From contig AP026542.1 in the NCBI GenBank assembly GCA_026075535.2, positions 372,001 through 436,000 on the forward strand: DNA of 64,000 nt, written 5' to 3'. How positions within the stretch are numbered: the stretch's first letter is position 1; each line of letters starts with the position of its first letter. Source of the stretch: Tricholoma matsutake. Lineage: Eukaryota > Basidiomycota > Agaricomycetes > Agaricales > Tricholomataceae. Both the position numbers and the translations under genes were made by a program. Under the pieces are notes generated by a model that searched no databases, was not told the origin of the DNA, and was given only the letters and a program-made list of their open reading frames with translations. Shown here piece after piece: positions 11,813-21,940 of this stretch.

Positions 11813-12844
11813 ATGGCAAAGGAAACACAGGCTGCGAAAACAGCACCACCATCAGCACCAGCACCACAGCCCATCAAGTTCAACCTGAAATTTGCTACCA
11901 TGCTCAACAGCAAGCGTATGCTAATGAAACTATCACCAGCAATGCGAATTTGGGGCATGCAACAGTACGAGAGCGAGATCTATGAAGAGATCATGCAACG
12001 TGGCCGTGAGGAAGGGTTTGGACAAGCCCAGGACTTTTATGGGCCAATGCTAGAAGAGATGCAAGAGACACAGCTCGAGGTAGTGAGGTTGCTAGGGGAT
12101 AAGGAAGGCTATGAGAGGGGACTGAAGGAGGGAGAAGAAAAAGGGAGAACAGCTGAACAAGAAGTATGGGAGGTGAAACATGGCCAAGGGAGGTGTGTCG
12201 AGCTGTGGACCTGGATCCGGGTTGACGAGGACATACAAACAGAGCCCCAACTCGTGAAACAACAGACTGCAGCAAACAGACCACCCTCACCAGCACTATC
12301 AATGCTGTTATGCGAATGGCACCCAATGATGAGCTGCCCACATCTACTGAATGATGTGGGGATGTCTACTAAACCACCTGGCACCTGCGACATGGCTGTA
12401 CAGGCCAATGACGAGCCCCAAACGGTCCCTCAGCCCCTCATTCCACACCCTGAGCCACCTGTTACCACCACCATGTCATCGTTGACAATGGCTACCACTA
12501 CTGCTTCCACCACTTCAAACCAGCCCCAAAGACTTTGGAAACGACGCCACACCCTGCCTAGTCGATATACTGCCCTACTGCAGTCTCTACAACCCCTCGT
12601 CTCATGTCCAGAACCACCCATTGCCACCACCACATCGTTTTCAACAATGGCAACAAATTTGGCTGCAACTGCCCCCACAATGACAACCTGGGCGACGTCT
12701 GGCACTCAGACGACCATTAGCACCCCAGAGATCCATAGTCAGGCCCTAAACAATGTACATAAATGGTATATAGCCCAACAAATGACGTTATGCGAGGATG
12801 AGCAAACATGCTCGTCAAAACATGTCATTTACTCAATGGAATGA
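11813..12844 (+). CDS. Gag-like protein of the gag-only element
   Basis: An open frame of about 343 residues from the chosen ATG. The N-terminal ~130 residues are charged and helical-looking (FNLKFATMLNSKRMLMKL, IYEEIMQRGREEGF, EEMQETQLEVVRLLGDKEGY, then a Lys/Glu run), consistent with a coiled-coil assembly domain. The rest is Pro/Thr/Ser-rich low complexity. No zinc knuckle or enzyme motif is seen. The frame is open ~43 codons further upstream, but the ATG at 11813 is preferred because the upstream part overlaps the leader and has a different composition. A homologous frame lies on the minus strand at 51866-52660. Calling it gag rests on position after a primer-binding site, not on a recognised domain. 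Confidence 0.5.
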   Translation: MAKETQAAKTAPPSAPAPQPIKFNLKFATMLNSKRMLMKLSPAMRIWGMQQYESEIYEEIMQRGREEGFGQAQDFYGPMLEEMQETQLEVVRLLGDKEGYERGLKEGEEKGRTAEQEVWEVKHGQGRCVELWTWIRVDEDIQTEPQLVKQQTAANRPPSPALSMLLCEWHPMMSCPHLLNDVGMSTKPPGTCDMAVQANDEPQTVPQPLIPHPEPPVTTTMSSLTMATTTASTTSNQPQRLWKRRHTLPSRYTALLQSLQPLVSCPEPPIATTTSFSTMATNLAATAPTMTTWATSGTQTTISTPEIHSQALNNVHKWYIAQQMTLCEDEQTCSSKHVIYSME

Positions 12845-13990
12845 CCCTGTTCCCCCCTGAACCCCCAACGAAGGTCCAGGAAGCCATTTACAGCCCCCAG
12901 CTCACCCCAGCTTGATCCCCAGCCCCTCGTCTTGAGCCCAGAGCCCCTCTGTTCCACTGCCACGTCACTGACAATGTCGATGGCAACTCCTGATGCAGCC
13001 AACACCAAAACGATGAATTGGGTGGCACCTAGCACCCAGACGACGGCTACCACCTCAGAGACCACTCACCAAGCCCCAAACGACACACAGAGCCTGTCTA
13101 CAGCCCAGCAGCCGGAGTTACGTGATGACAAGGAGTGCTCGCCAAAACACCTCATTTACTTGACAAAACGGCTCTGCCAGCCCCAGGACCCCCAATGACG
13201 ATCCAGGAGCCATCCCACAACACCCTATCCCACTGCCACATCATCGACAACGTCTCTCGAAACCCCTGCTCCCCCTGACTTAGGACCAGCACCCACAGCT
13301 CTAGAACAACAATGCACACTGCTGGACCCCACAGAACATCCCTGAGACATGCTCCAATGACCCAGCTCACCCCAGGTCCCCCAGAAATGGGCTGTTTCAC
13401 CAAAACCTGCATTCTACACCCCTGCCCCACCCCAGAACCCCCCAAAATGAGCTGTTTCACCAGAACCCGCATGGTACACCCCACCTGCATCACCAATGAT
13501 GCCATCCATGCCTGTGAATGCTCTCTGTCCACCCCTCACACCCAGCTCACCCCAGTTCAGCCCTAGACAAGCTGTTTTGCTGTCTACTGTGTGTTTTGAC
13601 TGGGCAGAGGATGCCAAATCCCTCCCTATTCCCCCACCTGCTGCACCCACATCCCCATGAGATCTTTCTGGTCTTTGTTCAAACCTCCTGGGCCCATTTT
13701 AATCCTTACACAGGCATATTCGATGATACAACACTGTTTGACAATGAACCCTGCCAAATATTTTTTCAGCATCTCGAATATTTTTTCCACCAGCTCTTTC
13801 ATCTTTTGTCCAGCCTCAAGCCTTCAACACCCATCGTCACCCATCTGGTATTGGCCCTGGAAAACCCATCATCACTGTTCCTCTCAGAACTACCCCAGCA
13901 CCAGCTCCTGTACTGAACCTTGACTGGGATCAAGACCTCCATCTCGTCAACTTGAGTCAGGCCCTCCATGCTTTAGGATGGACCCCACCA
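12845..13990 (+). pseudogene. Decayed Pro-rich continuation of the gag-like gene
   Basis: After the TGA at 12842 the same reading frame and its neighbours keep encoding Pro/Thr/Ser-rich peptide with scattered stops. The end of this stretch (HPSGIGPGKPIITVP, LNLDWDQDLHLV, QALHALGWTPP, about 13810-13990) is clearly related to minus-strand peptide at about 50010-49800 in the second copy (HPAGIGPGRPIVTIP, PKPDWNQDPLG). This shows the ancestral protein was longer than the current open frame. Confidence 0.55.
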
Positions 13991-14042
13991 TGATTTTAGA
14001 CATCATTTTTCTTTGTTTCCTTTTGTTTAGAGTTTAGAGGCA

Positions 14043-14525
14043 ATGAGGGCATTGCCATTGTGGAGAGGGGCACATGTAGCCATGGTGGCAGTACCCATAG
14101 CACAGTCTGGAATACCCCGTAGTGGCATCAGACCCCTGAGTCGAGACCACAATCAACCCTGGCTGTTGACTGACATTGGCTATATTCAGGCCCCGACTCA
14201 TGTATATATACCAGAGCTGAGTCCTGATTTTCTTTTATTTCCACTTCTATCATCCCACACTCCCATGATCACTAACATACCTGACACAAACACCTCTTCT
14301 CAAAGATGGTTCTGGGGAGGGTTCACGTTCTTCCTTCTTCTGTGGGTTATAGTGGCCATCTGCACTGTAACCACGTGGACTTTACAGGCCCATCAATTAT
14401 CATCGACAGCCTTTCATGATGCCGAATGTGATGGACTACCTAGCCTCATTGACCTGGAGCTGGTCAGAGCTGTCGCTGAGCATCTCCAACACCAACCATC
14501 CAGTTCCCACCTAGTGCCTACCTGA
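14043..14525 (+). CDS. ORF with one predicted transmembrane segment
   Basis: A 160-codon frame. Its first ~45 codons overlap a degenerate copy of LTR-like sequence (14035-14180 resembles 14755-14880). The remainder has one strongly hydrophobic stretch near residues 94-116 (FTFFLLLWVIVAICTV), preceded by a short Ser/Thr-rich part and followed by a hydrophilic tail. It lies between the gag-like gene and the 3' LTR, the place where some retroelements keep an env-like gene. No envelope or other family is recognised, and it could be a chance ORF. Confidence 0.3.
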   Translation: MRALPLWRGAHVAMVAVPIAQSGIPRSGIRPLSRDHNQPWLLTDIGYIQAPTHVYIPELSPDFLLFPLLSSHTPMITNIPDTNTSSQRWFWGGFTFFLLLWVIVAICTVTTWTLQAHQLSSTAFHDAECDGLPSLIDLELVRAVAEHLQHQPSSSHLVPT

Positions 14526-14659
14526 GGCCAAGCGACACAATTCCTGACCTTGACAACTCTCAACCACCACCACTCAAAATTGAACCACCACACCAAACAA
14601 GGTTTTAGAATGATACCAGTGACCCTAAACGACGTTTCTGTGTTGGGCCTTAGGGGGAG

Positions 14660-15025
14660 TGATTGTCATGGACATGCCTCCTGAGGTACATGGGCCAAGG
14701 TGAGGGTAAGGCATTCATGCCTTGTACATACATATTCATCTCTTCCTTCTCTGAGTTGAGATCGCAATGAGGGTATTGCTACTTGGAGGGGGGGCACATG
14801 TAACCATGGCAGCAGAGCCTACAGCGGTGTCCATAGCAGAGTCCACAGCCAGAGTCCGGCATTTCCCTTAGTGATCACGTGACCTCATAGATAGACACAC
14901 ATGTGTTTAGATAGAGAATCCATCCTTGCCTGTCCATTTCCACAACTTGCATCTAGTAGTAGACGCGAGCCCTATCTGAGCTGTCTTGTCTGGTAGCAGA
15001 CGCGACACTAGAGTATAGCCGGCTC
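14660..15025 (+). repeat. 3' LTR of the gag-only element
   Basis: Starts TGATTGTCATGG after a polypurine tract and ends GGCTCCA, the same end as the 5' remnant at 11627. It contains the hexanucleotide run GGCACATGTAACCATGG, related to a degenerate copy at about 14080. Confidence 0.6.
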
Positions 15026-15514
15026 CAATGGGTGCCCTCTCCTCATTGTTCTCATCCCTTCCCTTGCCACTTCTCGGTTGTGTTGGTCTTCCTGGATCCT
15101 CCCCCTTCCCACCTTTGTTGTCCTGCCCCCACTGTTTCCATCTGTTTCTGTTGTTCCCACCTTCCTCATCTTCTGGTGTCGTTTGATTTGTTCATAGCAC
15201 CCATCATCCACCCTGTGAGCAGTTGGCGTTGGCATACCATTCCTTGTCGTCATTCCTGCCCCGTTGTCCTCATCCTCGTCCTCATTCCTGTGCCATTGTC
15301 ATTTGTCGTTTGTTTGTCCTCAGGGCATTGGGTCATTCTCATGGTCATTTCCCCCATCCCTATCCTGTTGTCATTGCCACCCCGCTGCTCTCCTTGTTTG
15401 CATCTCCATCTCTGTGGTCCTCATCGTTGCTCCCTGTTTCCACTCCGCGAGCAGCTGCTCACAGCAGTGGTTCAGGCTGCTGCTCCAGCAGTGGGTCACA
15501 TCATGCAATGAGAA

Positions 15515-15624
15515 ACTATAAAAAATCAAAAGAAAAGTAATATTAAATATTAATCAATATAGAATAAATGAACAAAAAAAAACTTACATGGGGCCCAAAC
15601 AACAATGTACATCATTTCGGCCCA
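15515..15624 (-). other. Hairpin-intron module
   Basis: On the minus strand a GGGCC...CATTGTTGTTTGGGCCC hairpin (15624-15591) sits three bases before GTAAGT at 15587. A T-rich stretch then ends in TTTTTTATAG at 15515, giving a 73-nt intron-like segment. No clean CTAAC branch motif is seen in this copy. Confidence 0.6.
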
Positions 15625-15834
15625 TGTCCTGTGCATTGTGGCATGTTCGTTGTTGGCTAGAAGGGCAGTGGTTGGTAACAGTGTGGTGGTGGTGGTGGTG
15701 AGAGGAGAGAGGGAGGGAGGCAGAGGCGGCATTGTTGATGGTGGTGGTGGTTGAATGATGAGCTGGCAACATTGATGATGTGGCTGTGTGCTTTGTCATA
15801 CACAGCCACCAGGAGTACTACATAGGGGATTGAT

Positions 15835-15908
15835 GTGGCTCTGTGGTGTAATGGTTAAGTGCTGCATTACTTAGGATCAAGGGGTTGAGTGTTCAATTCT
15901 TGCTCTTG
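15835..15908 (+). promoter_or_regulatory. tRNA-like sequence with A and B boxes (outward-facing)
   Basis: TGGTGTAATGGTTAA resembles a tRNA A box, and 45 bp downstream GTGTTCAATTC resembles a B box (GGTTCGANTCC) with CpG changed to CA. No full cloverleaf can be paired. It could act as an internal RNA polymerase III promoter. Confidence 0.55.
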
Positions 15909-16397
15909 ACAATTATTTTACTATTAAATGTAGTAGGGCTCGGACTATTCATTCTTGTCCTAGCATTCCATGTAATTCCATGGAGAGTCTGGATTAGTGT
16001 TTGAAGGTCTGGTTCATCAAACTGGAAAAAAACCGAAACTGCACCGGACTGAGCTGCAGTCCAGTTGTTTTGCAGTTGCAGTTGCACTAGTTTCATATGG
16101 CGGCAGTTGCGGTTTCATGAATTGTATATTTATTTGAAACCGACAAAAGTTGGTTCAAACCAGTTGATATACATAGTATCTACATTACTATACTACAAAC
16201 TAAAATAAGTTGAAAATGGGATGAGCCCAAGGAGAAAAGAACTCATAAAGCGAGTGCTTAAATATCCTGTGGGTGCGCATGGACCATTTGATCATGCCAC
16301 CACTAGATACCATTCCCATGACCGCCAAACCAAACAATATTCCTCTTTCCATGCCACCTACCAGTACAAAAGACTGTGGCTACAAATGATGTAGGAT

Positions 16398-16500
16398 GGA
16401 CCCAAATGATGGCTGTCATTGTTTGGGTCCTATAGTTAAGGTTTTTCAATACTTGTTTCATTTTCATTAACTAACTAATACTTTAGCTTTGTTTTTTTAG
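16398..16500 (+). other. Hairpin-intron module
   Basis: GGACCCAAATGATGGC pairs with TGTCATTGTTTGGGTCC (16398-16430). Next come a weak 5' site (GTTAAG, 16435), the branch-like TTAACTAACTAATAC and TTTTTTTAG ending at 16500, followed by GTTCTAAC. Confidence 0.65.
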
Positions 16501-16697
16501 GTTCTAACAATGAAATCAGGCAAATCCAACACTAACAGCCACTACTGATGGTGCTGACACAGTCACACCATCACCATTGCCAATGCCACTGATGCCAAGG
16601 ACCTCTGCCAACAACAACAATGTGGCACTGTTGCCACGTCACCACCACTCACTAGCAAACATGCAGACAACAAGGCTGGATGACACAACACAAGGCA

Positions 16698-16797
16698 GGC
16701 CCAAACAATGCCAATTGTGTTGTTTGGGCCCCAAATATGTTTTTATTGTTATTTATTCATTGTTTTTCACTAACCAACTCTTTGTTTTTGTTTTTAG
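16698..16797 (+). other. Hairpin-intron module
   Basis: GGCCCAAACAATG...TGTTGTTTGGGCC hairpin (16698-16730), then GTTTTT at 16739, CACTAACCAAC as branch candidate and TTTTTAG ending at 16797. The exon-like piece between this and the previous intron is about 237 bp. Confidence 0.65.
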
Positions 16798-16824
16798 CTC
16801 TTGATGCCACCAACACCCACTCAC

Positions 16825-17476
16825 TTTGACTCAACTTATAAGAATTTGCACCCTTCTCCTTGTCAAGTGTCCCAATTTCAAGGCAAGGGTAAGGAAGATG
16901 ACCAAAGGTCTGGAGAATTTCCAGAGAGGATGAGCAAGAGTTCGAGATCAACTTAAAAAAGTAATTGGAGTTTTAAAGGGGATAGAATTAAGTGGGAGAC
17001 TTGGTTGATTTACAAACTCCTGATACAAGATGAAAGTAGCTAGCTTAAATACTAAAGTCTGGAGGCGATAGGGTTTTGCGAGGCTGTGATAATTGCAAAC
17101 TGGCTTCTGAGATAAATAACCTGAAACTGTTTCATTGAATTGGAAATGAGGGAATTTCACCTCTAGGCAGTGCTGCTGATAGGAGGTGGGCTGTGATGCA
17201 AGGTGGCCAGGAAGGGGGCGGAAAACAATTGGAAATCTGGTCAAGAGAATTGGTCTTGACAGTGACATGGCATGCATGGGTTGGGTATCACAGTGTGACA
17301 TGGTGGTGTACGGCATGAAGTCCTTTCTGCTCCCCCACTATGTACGACACATCAAGCAAACCCTGCCCTGGATTTCCATAGGATTCCCTGTCTTACTCAA
17401 TCCATCCTCTACAACTTCTATTGTCCAGGTACGACTGGAATTCCAATGACTTCCCCATCCAGCTCAGTACTTAACA
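16825..17476 (+). repeat. 5' LTR of gypsy-3 with an internal inversion
   Basis: Compared with the 3' LTR (25213-25806), only the last ~159 bp (17318-17476) are in normal orientation. The first ~437 bp are inverted and occupy 16825-17261, ending in TCTTGACA, the complement of the LTR start. The 56 bp 17262-17317, beginning with GTGAC, are flanking DNA flipped together with the LTR. Total length agrees with the 594-bp 3' LTR. Confidence 0.8.
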
Positions 17477-17721
17477 GTATTTACAAACTCTCACTTCTCT
17501 CATCAAATCCATCCCATCTTTTCCTATGACTCCTACTGAGTCACAGACTCAATGAACTACAAGAAACTCCCACTGTGCTGGTGCAGTACCAGGATTATCA
17601 GCAATCTGCCAAATCTATACTTCCTTCCCCTAGGCACACTTCAACTTTTGGTGCATCCACCAGACCATCCAACATCTTCAGGCAAATCGGTTCTGGAGCC
17701 CCCTCCATCAGTGCTAACATC

Positions 17722-18850
17722 ATGTCTCAACCTCCAGAGACCCCTCAGAATACGACTCCACTTGAGTATGCAGAGAATGTTGGGCAACCTAACCCCTTCA
17801 ACGAGGAAGGTCCAGGTAAAGAGGATGGACTTCCCAGTGGACCTGATGGCCCCATGGATGACCCCGATCCTGATGACCCTGATAACCGTCTGCCTCCCAA
17901 TGGTGGAAATCCTGATCCAGGAGATAGGTTCCTCGATGCTCTCTTTGAGCTCTCGGATATTCTCTGAACCCTCTGGCAGAACCAAGCACCCAAGACCAAG
18001 AAGATCAAAGTTCATGATCCTGACACTTTTGATGGGGCCAATCCCCAGAAACATTGGGACTTCCTAGTCTCGTGCAACCTTCACTTCTGTGATTGTCCTC
18101 AGGTCTTGGCCTCCAACAAAAAGAAGATCCTATTCATCCTTTCCTACCTCAAAGGGTCAGCCCTTAGCTGGTTTAAACCTGGACTCAATGACCCAACAAA
18201 TTCCGCCCATTGGATGTGGAACTACAAGGTATTCCTTAGTGAGTTGGAAAGTAATTTTGGTCCTCCTGACCCTGTCGGGGACACAGAAAAAGCTCTTTCA
18301 GAACTCACAATGAAGAAAGGTGGAAGAATAGTCAAGTATAATGTGGACTTCTGGGAACTGGCTTCCTGGGTCAATTGGAATGAGGCCACTCTTCACGACC
18401 AGTATTTCTGCAGTCTTCTGCTCCATCTCTGCAGAGAAGTCTTATGGGGGGGGACAACCCTCTAGCATCCCTACATCTTAGAGCCCAGGATGCTGACAAC
18501 ATCTATTGGAAGCAGGAAGAAGAAACCTGCTTAGAAGCAAAGACCCCCAGAAATTCTGCACACACCAGAAAGAAGGAATCTAAAGGTTCTCCTAGCTCCA
18601 ATTCCAACACTCAGTCCAAACCCCAGCCCTCATCCAGCACCAACCACAGAAGCCAATCCTCTTCTGGCAGCTCCTCTGGGTCAAAGAACAACTTCCAGAA
18701 GGACAGGGAAAGATGGTAAACTAACTGGAGATGAGCGTGAACACTGCATGAAAGAAGGACTTTGCCTCTACTGTGGTGAGAAAGGACATGGAGCTGGAAT
18801 TGTCCTAAGTCCAAAGTGGCCAAAGCCCATGCTGCAGCAGTCACTGAGTC
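17722..18850 (+). pseudogene. Gypsy-3 gag with broken CCHC knuckle
   Basis: The start MSQPPETPQN is followed by an acidic Pro/Gly/Asp-rich segment. The capsid-like domain (KVHDPDTFDGANPQKHWDF, LSYLKGSALSWFKPGL, FLSELESNFGP) is typical of Tf2-like fungal gags. A TGA at 17965 (DIL*TLWQN, expected Arg) and a TAG at 18463 interrupt it. A Ser/Asn-rich linker follows. The zinc knuckle CLYCGEKGH (about 18770) runs out of frame before the last cysteine; WNCPKSK continues in the next frame, so a one-base indel splits the knuckle. Confidence 0.85.
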
Positions 18851-18879
18851 CAAGCTGGACTCTGCAGACCCAAAATAAT

Positions 18880-20010
18880 AGTCCGCAACCCTCGGGAACA
18901 TGCCATTGGAGCTGAGGGTTGCATTGACCTTTCCCAACTGGCTGCTTACATCTGTCTCAATGTGTCCACTCTTTCTGATCCTGAATCCATTACCATCCTG
19001 CTATCCCTTTCCAAACATTCCCTAAAAATCTGAACTCTTATCGACTCTGGTTCCTTGCATTGTTTCCTCAATTCATCATTTGTGCAGGACAACCAACTTA
19101 GTACCAAAACCATTCCTCCAATTGGACTCTGACTATTTGATGGAACTTGTAACTCCACCATAACTCAAGTCATGGAACTCCCGGTCACTTTTCCATCTGG
19201 TGAAGTGTTCAATCTGACATCTTATGTAACCTCACTGGACTCTTCCTGTTCTGCAGTACTTGGTCATAACTGGCTGAAGCAATACAATCTGTTGATTGAC
19301 TGGTCTTCAGGCCAAATGAATTTCCTGTTGAATACAGTGATGAAACACTTGCTACATAGTCCAACAGACTTATTACTATACTCATTAGATTGTAGATATT
19401 ATGACTGAAATTCATTTACTTCATATCTCGCTTCATACTATAGCTATTCCTTAGATTTTTGGACCCAGACGTAGAGGGTAACGCAGATGCGATATAGTGG
19501 ACACCTAGTTTCATGCCTCGCGGTTTTCTGGCACAACAGGAACAAACAAAAGCGAAATCCTACTATGTCTAGGAAACTAGACACAAGATCAATTGGAAAT
19601 AAAGTGCAATACACATCACTATTATTAAACCTGTGTTATAAGTGTGTTGCAGACAGCTGACTTGAGTTGCTGACTAGTGATATACACTAGTAGAATTCGT
19701 CATAAGTTTTAACATTTCCATTCCACAGCTCAAAGAGGTCCTGCCCCCTTGATGTCCTCTGACTCTCCTATCTTGTGTGAGTCACCTTCACCTCTGAACC
19801 TTCCAGTGGAAACACGCAAAAACCCTGTAATCACTAAACCCTCAAAACTTGTACCTCCTGAGATCTCTTTCATCAATGCTGCCACTTACATGCGCACAAG
19901 CAAACTTCCTGGGGCTGTTGCCTTTCAGATGACATTCTCCCCAGAAGGACTGGTGGCTAAGTCCTCGGTAGCATCCAGGAATCCTCTGGACCCCAGAAGA
20001 ATATCATGAA
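18880..20010 (+). pseudogene. Gypsy-3 protease and pre-RT region, split by a solo LTR
   Basis: The retropepsin-like active site LIDSGS lies near 19036. VLGHNWLKQYN and LIDWSSGQMNF follow up to 19325. The frame then resumes at 19715 after the 389-bp solo LTR and its duplicated TTTCC, continuing HSTAQRGPAP, a Pro-rich linker and VSLINAA-type peptide to about 20010. Stops before this point (for example about 19032 and 19131) show decay independent of the insertion. The protease would have matured Gag and Pol. Confidence 0.85.
19326..19714. repeat. Solo LTR of another element inside gypsy-3
   Basis: 389 bp starting TGTTGAATAC and ending TTTTAACA, flanked on both sides by the 5-bp target duplication TTTCC (19321-19325 and 19715-19719). 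Removing it plus one TTTCC restores the protease frame. No other copy is in the window. Confidence 0.9.
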
Positions 20011-21940
20011 TTTGCAGATGTCTTTAACAAACAAAAAGCCAACACCCTGCCTCCACACTGTCCCTATGACCTCAAGATAGAGACAGAGGATAATGCTCCC
20101 CCACCTCTGGGTCGCATGTACTCTGTCTCTCCCTCTGAGCTTGAGGCCCTCCAAATATTCATTGAAGAAAATGTTCGCTCGGGCTTCATCCGCCCCTCCA
20201 AATCCCCTCACAGTGCTCCTATACTCTTTGTCAAGAAAAAGGATGGGAGTCTCTGCCTTTGTGTCGACTACCGGGGACTCAACTGCATCTCAAAGAAGGA
20301 CTGCTACCCACTTTCTCTAATCTCAGATCTCCTGGACTCTCCAGGAAAGGCGCATGTGTTCACCAAAATTGACCTCCGGCATGCCTATCACTTAGTCTGC
20401 ATTGCTGAGTGAGATGAATGGAAAACCACTTTCCACATGTGCTACAGTTCTTTTGAATGGCTGGTGGTTCCTTTTGGACTCACCAAAACAAACTAAAAGA
20501 AGAATTCACTCATGCCCCAATACTAACTCAATGGCTACCAGATTCCCACATTATCTTGGAGACAGATGCCTCAGATTATGCCTTAGCAGCAATCCTTTCA
20601 ATCTATACCTCGGATGGAGAAATCCACCCAGTTGCATTCCACTCCCATTCCTTCAACCCAGCTGAATTGAGCTATGACACCCACAACAAGGAACTTCTTG
20701 CTATCTTCGAAGCTTTCAAACACTGGCAACAGTACCTTGAAGGTTCCAGAAATCCAGTAGATGTGGTCACGGATCACAAAAACTTGGAATACTTCAGTAC
20801 CACAAAGCTCATTACTCATCGTCAAACTCAGTGGTCAGAATACCTTTCACAGTTCAACCTCACCATCCACTTCTGCCCTGGTAAGCTAGGGGCTAAACCC
20901 AATGTGCTCACTAGATGCTGGGATGTCTACCACAAAGGGGGAAATAGTGACTTCACCTCGGTAAATCTGAGCAACTTCTGTCCAGTCTTTACTCAAGAAC
21001 AACTCACATCCTCTCTCCAAGCCACTTTCCTTGCTACTCCTATCATCCGCCAAGCCATTCTCATGGACGTTGAAAAACTCCACAACAATATCCAATCTTC
21101 ACTTCCTCTTATTCCCATCTCCTCCTCACACCTACCATTGCCCTCCACCCCAAATTGGTCTCTAGATGACAGCGGACTTCTCTGCCACTTTGACTGGATT
21201 TACATCCCAGATGTCATGGACCTCTGTCTTAAAGTCCTACAATACAACCATGACCACATCCTCTCAGGTCACTATGGGCAAAACAAGACTCTTCAGCTTA
21301 TCCGACCTGAATATGTTTGGCCCAATCTCTGCACCTTTGTGCAGGACTTTTGCAAGTCTTGTACTACCTGCAAACACTCCAAATCACCCTGACACAAACC
21401 CTATGGATTTCTGAAGCAACTTCCAGTCCCAGAAAGGCCTTGGAACTCAACTTCATCGAACAGTTACCGGATTCCAATGGTCACACTGCCATCCTAGTCA
21501 TTGTAGACCGACTCTCCAAACATGGTATCTTCATCCCCACAGTAAACGAAATCATGGCACAAGAACTTGCTAACCTCTTTGTCATGCATGTCTTCTCCAA
21601 ACACAGTGTTCTGTCTCACGTCGCCTGTGACTGGGGTTCCAAGTTCATTTCCCATTTCTTCCACTCTCTTGGGCAAGCCCTGGACATGAAAATCCACTTC
21701 ACTTTGGGTTACCATCCAGAAGGTGACAGACAAATTGAATGCCTCAACCAGACCCTCAAACAGTACTTGCAGATTTTCTGCAACTAACTGGTCCCAGCTT
21801 TTACCTTTGGGGGAATTTGTGTAAAACAATGCTCCCTCAGCTTCCACCGGAGTTTCACCCTTCTTTGCCAACAAGGGTTACCACCTGAACATCACGGTTT
21901 TCCCAGAGCGTGAACTAGCCTCGCAATACTCTGATGATAA
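20011..21940 (+). pseudogene. Gypsy-3 RT (core deleted), RNase H and integrase
   Basis: RT N-terminal part: PEEYHEFADVF, FVKKKDGSLCLCVDYRGLN and KIDLRHAYHL (to about 20410), then WLVVPFGLT at about 20490. The next codons already belong to the end of the connection domain (EEFTHAPILTQW). The whole catalytic YxDD palm and thumb, normally well over 100 residues, is deleted. RNase H follows (ETDASDYALAAIL, DTHNKELLAI, VVTDHKNLEYF), then the integrase zinc region (HDHILSGHYG, CKSCTTCKHSK) and a core with LPDSNGHTAILVIVDRLSK, DWGSKF and ECLNQTLKQY. Stops at 20411 and about 21391 add to the damage. Confidence 0.9.

Larger units (their letters stand above)
11592..15025 (+). mobile_element. Gag-only (LARD-like) LTR retroelement
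   Basis: A shared ~35-bp sequence ending in GGCTCCA occurs at 11592-11627 and at the end of the segment 14660-15025, as expected for the end of two LTRs. TGGTGACAACAGGC at 11630 looks like a primer-binding site starting with TGG, and TTAGGGGGAG at 14651 is a polypurine tract just before TG at 14660. Between them are a gag-like gene and Pro/Thr-rich coding remnants, but no protease, RT or integrase. A second, inverted and rearranged copy lies at 49630-54182. Most of the 5' LTR is missing where gypsy-1 begins. Confidence 0.65.
15026..15994 (-). mobile_element. E-4: partial E-family element
   Basis: Contains the E/H interior in minus orientation. There are GAGCAG palindromes at about 15213 and 15446-15463, an intron-like segment at 15515-15587, a GGGCCC hairpin at 15591-15624 and the conserved GATGAGCTGGCAACATT...CATACACAGCC block at 15763-15812. 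A plus-oriented tRNA-like sequence follows at 15835-15908. The expected right end (minisatellite then GGGGGAGTGTAAAG) is missing; an H element begins at 15995 instead. The left half abuts the LTR at 15025. Confidence 0.6.
15995..16824 (+). mobile_element. H-e, left part
   Basis: Starts TAGTGTTTGAAGGTC, the H-family end, followed by the family's subterminal AACCGGTT/CAGTTGCAGTT-like repeats, then two hairpin-intron modules in plus orientation. It is interrupted at 16824 by gypsy-3. The 56 bp now inverted at 17262-17317 and the 103 bp at 25807-25909 are its continuation. The right terminus was lost where E-3 begins. Confidence 0.65.

Noticed and set aside
15032..15540. Overlapping plus-strand frames of up to 159 codons
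   Set aside because: Pyrimidine-rich simple sequence inside E-4, antisense to the intron-like module; no conservation seen in other E copies.
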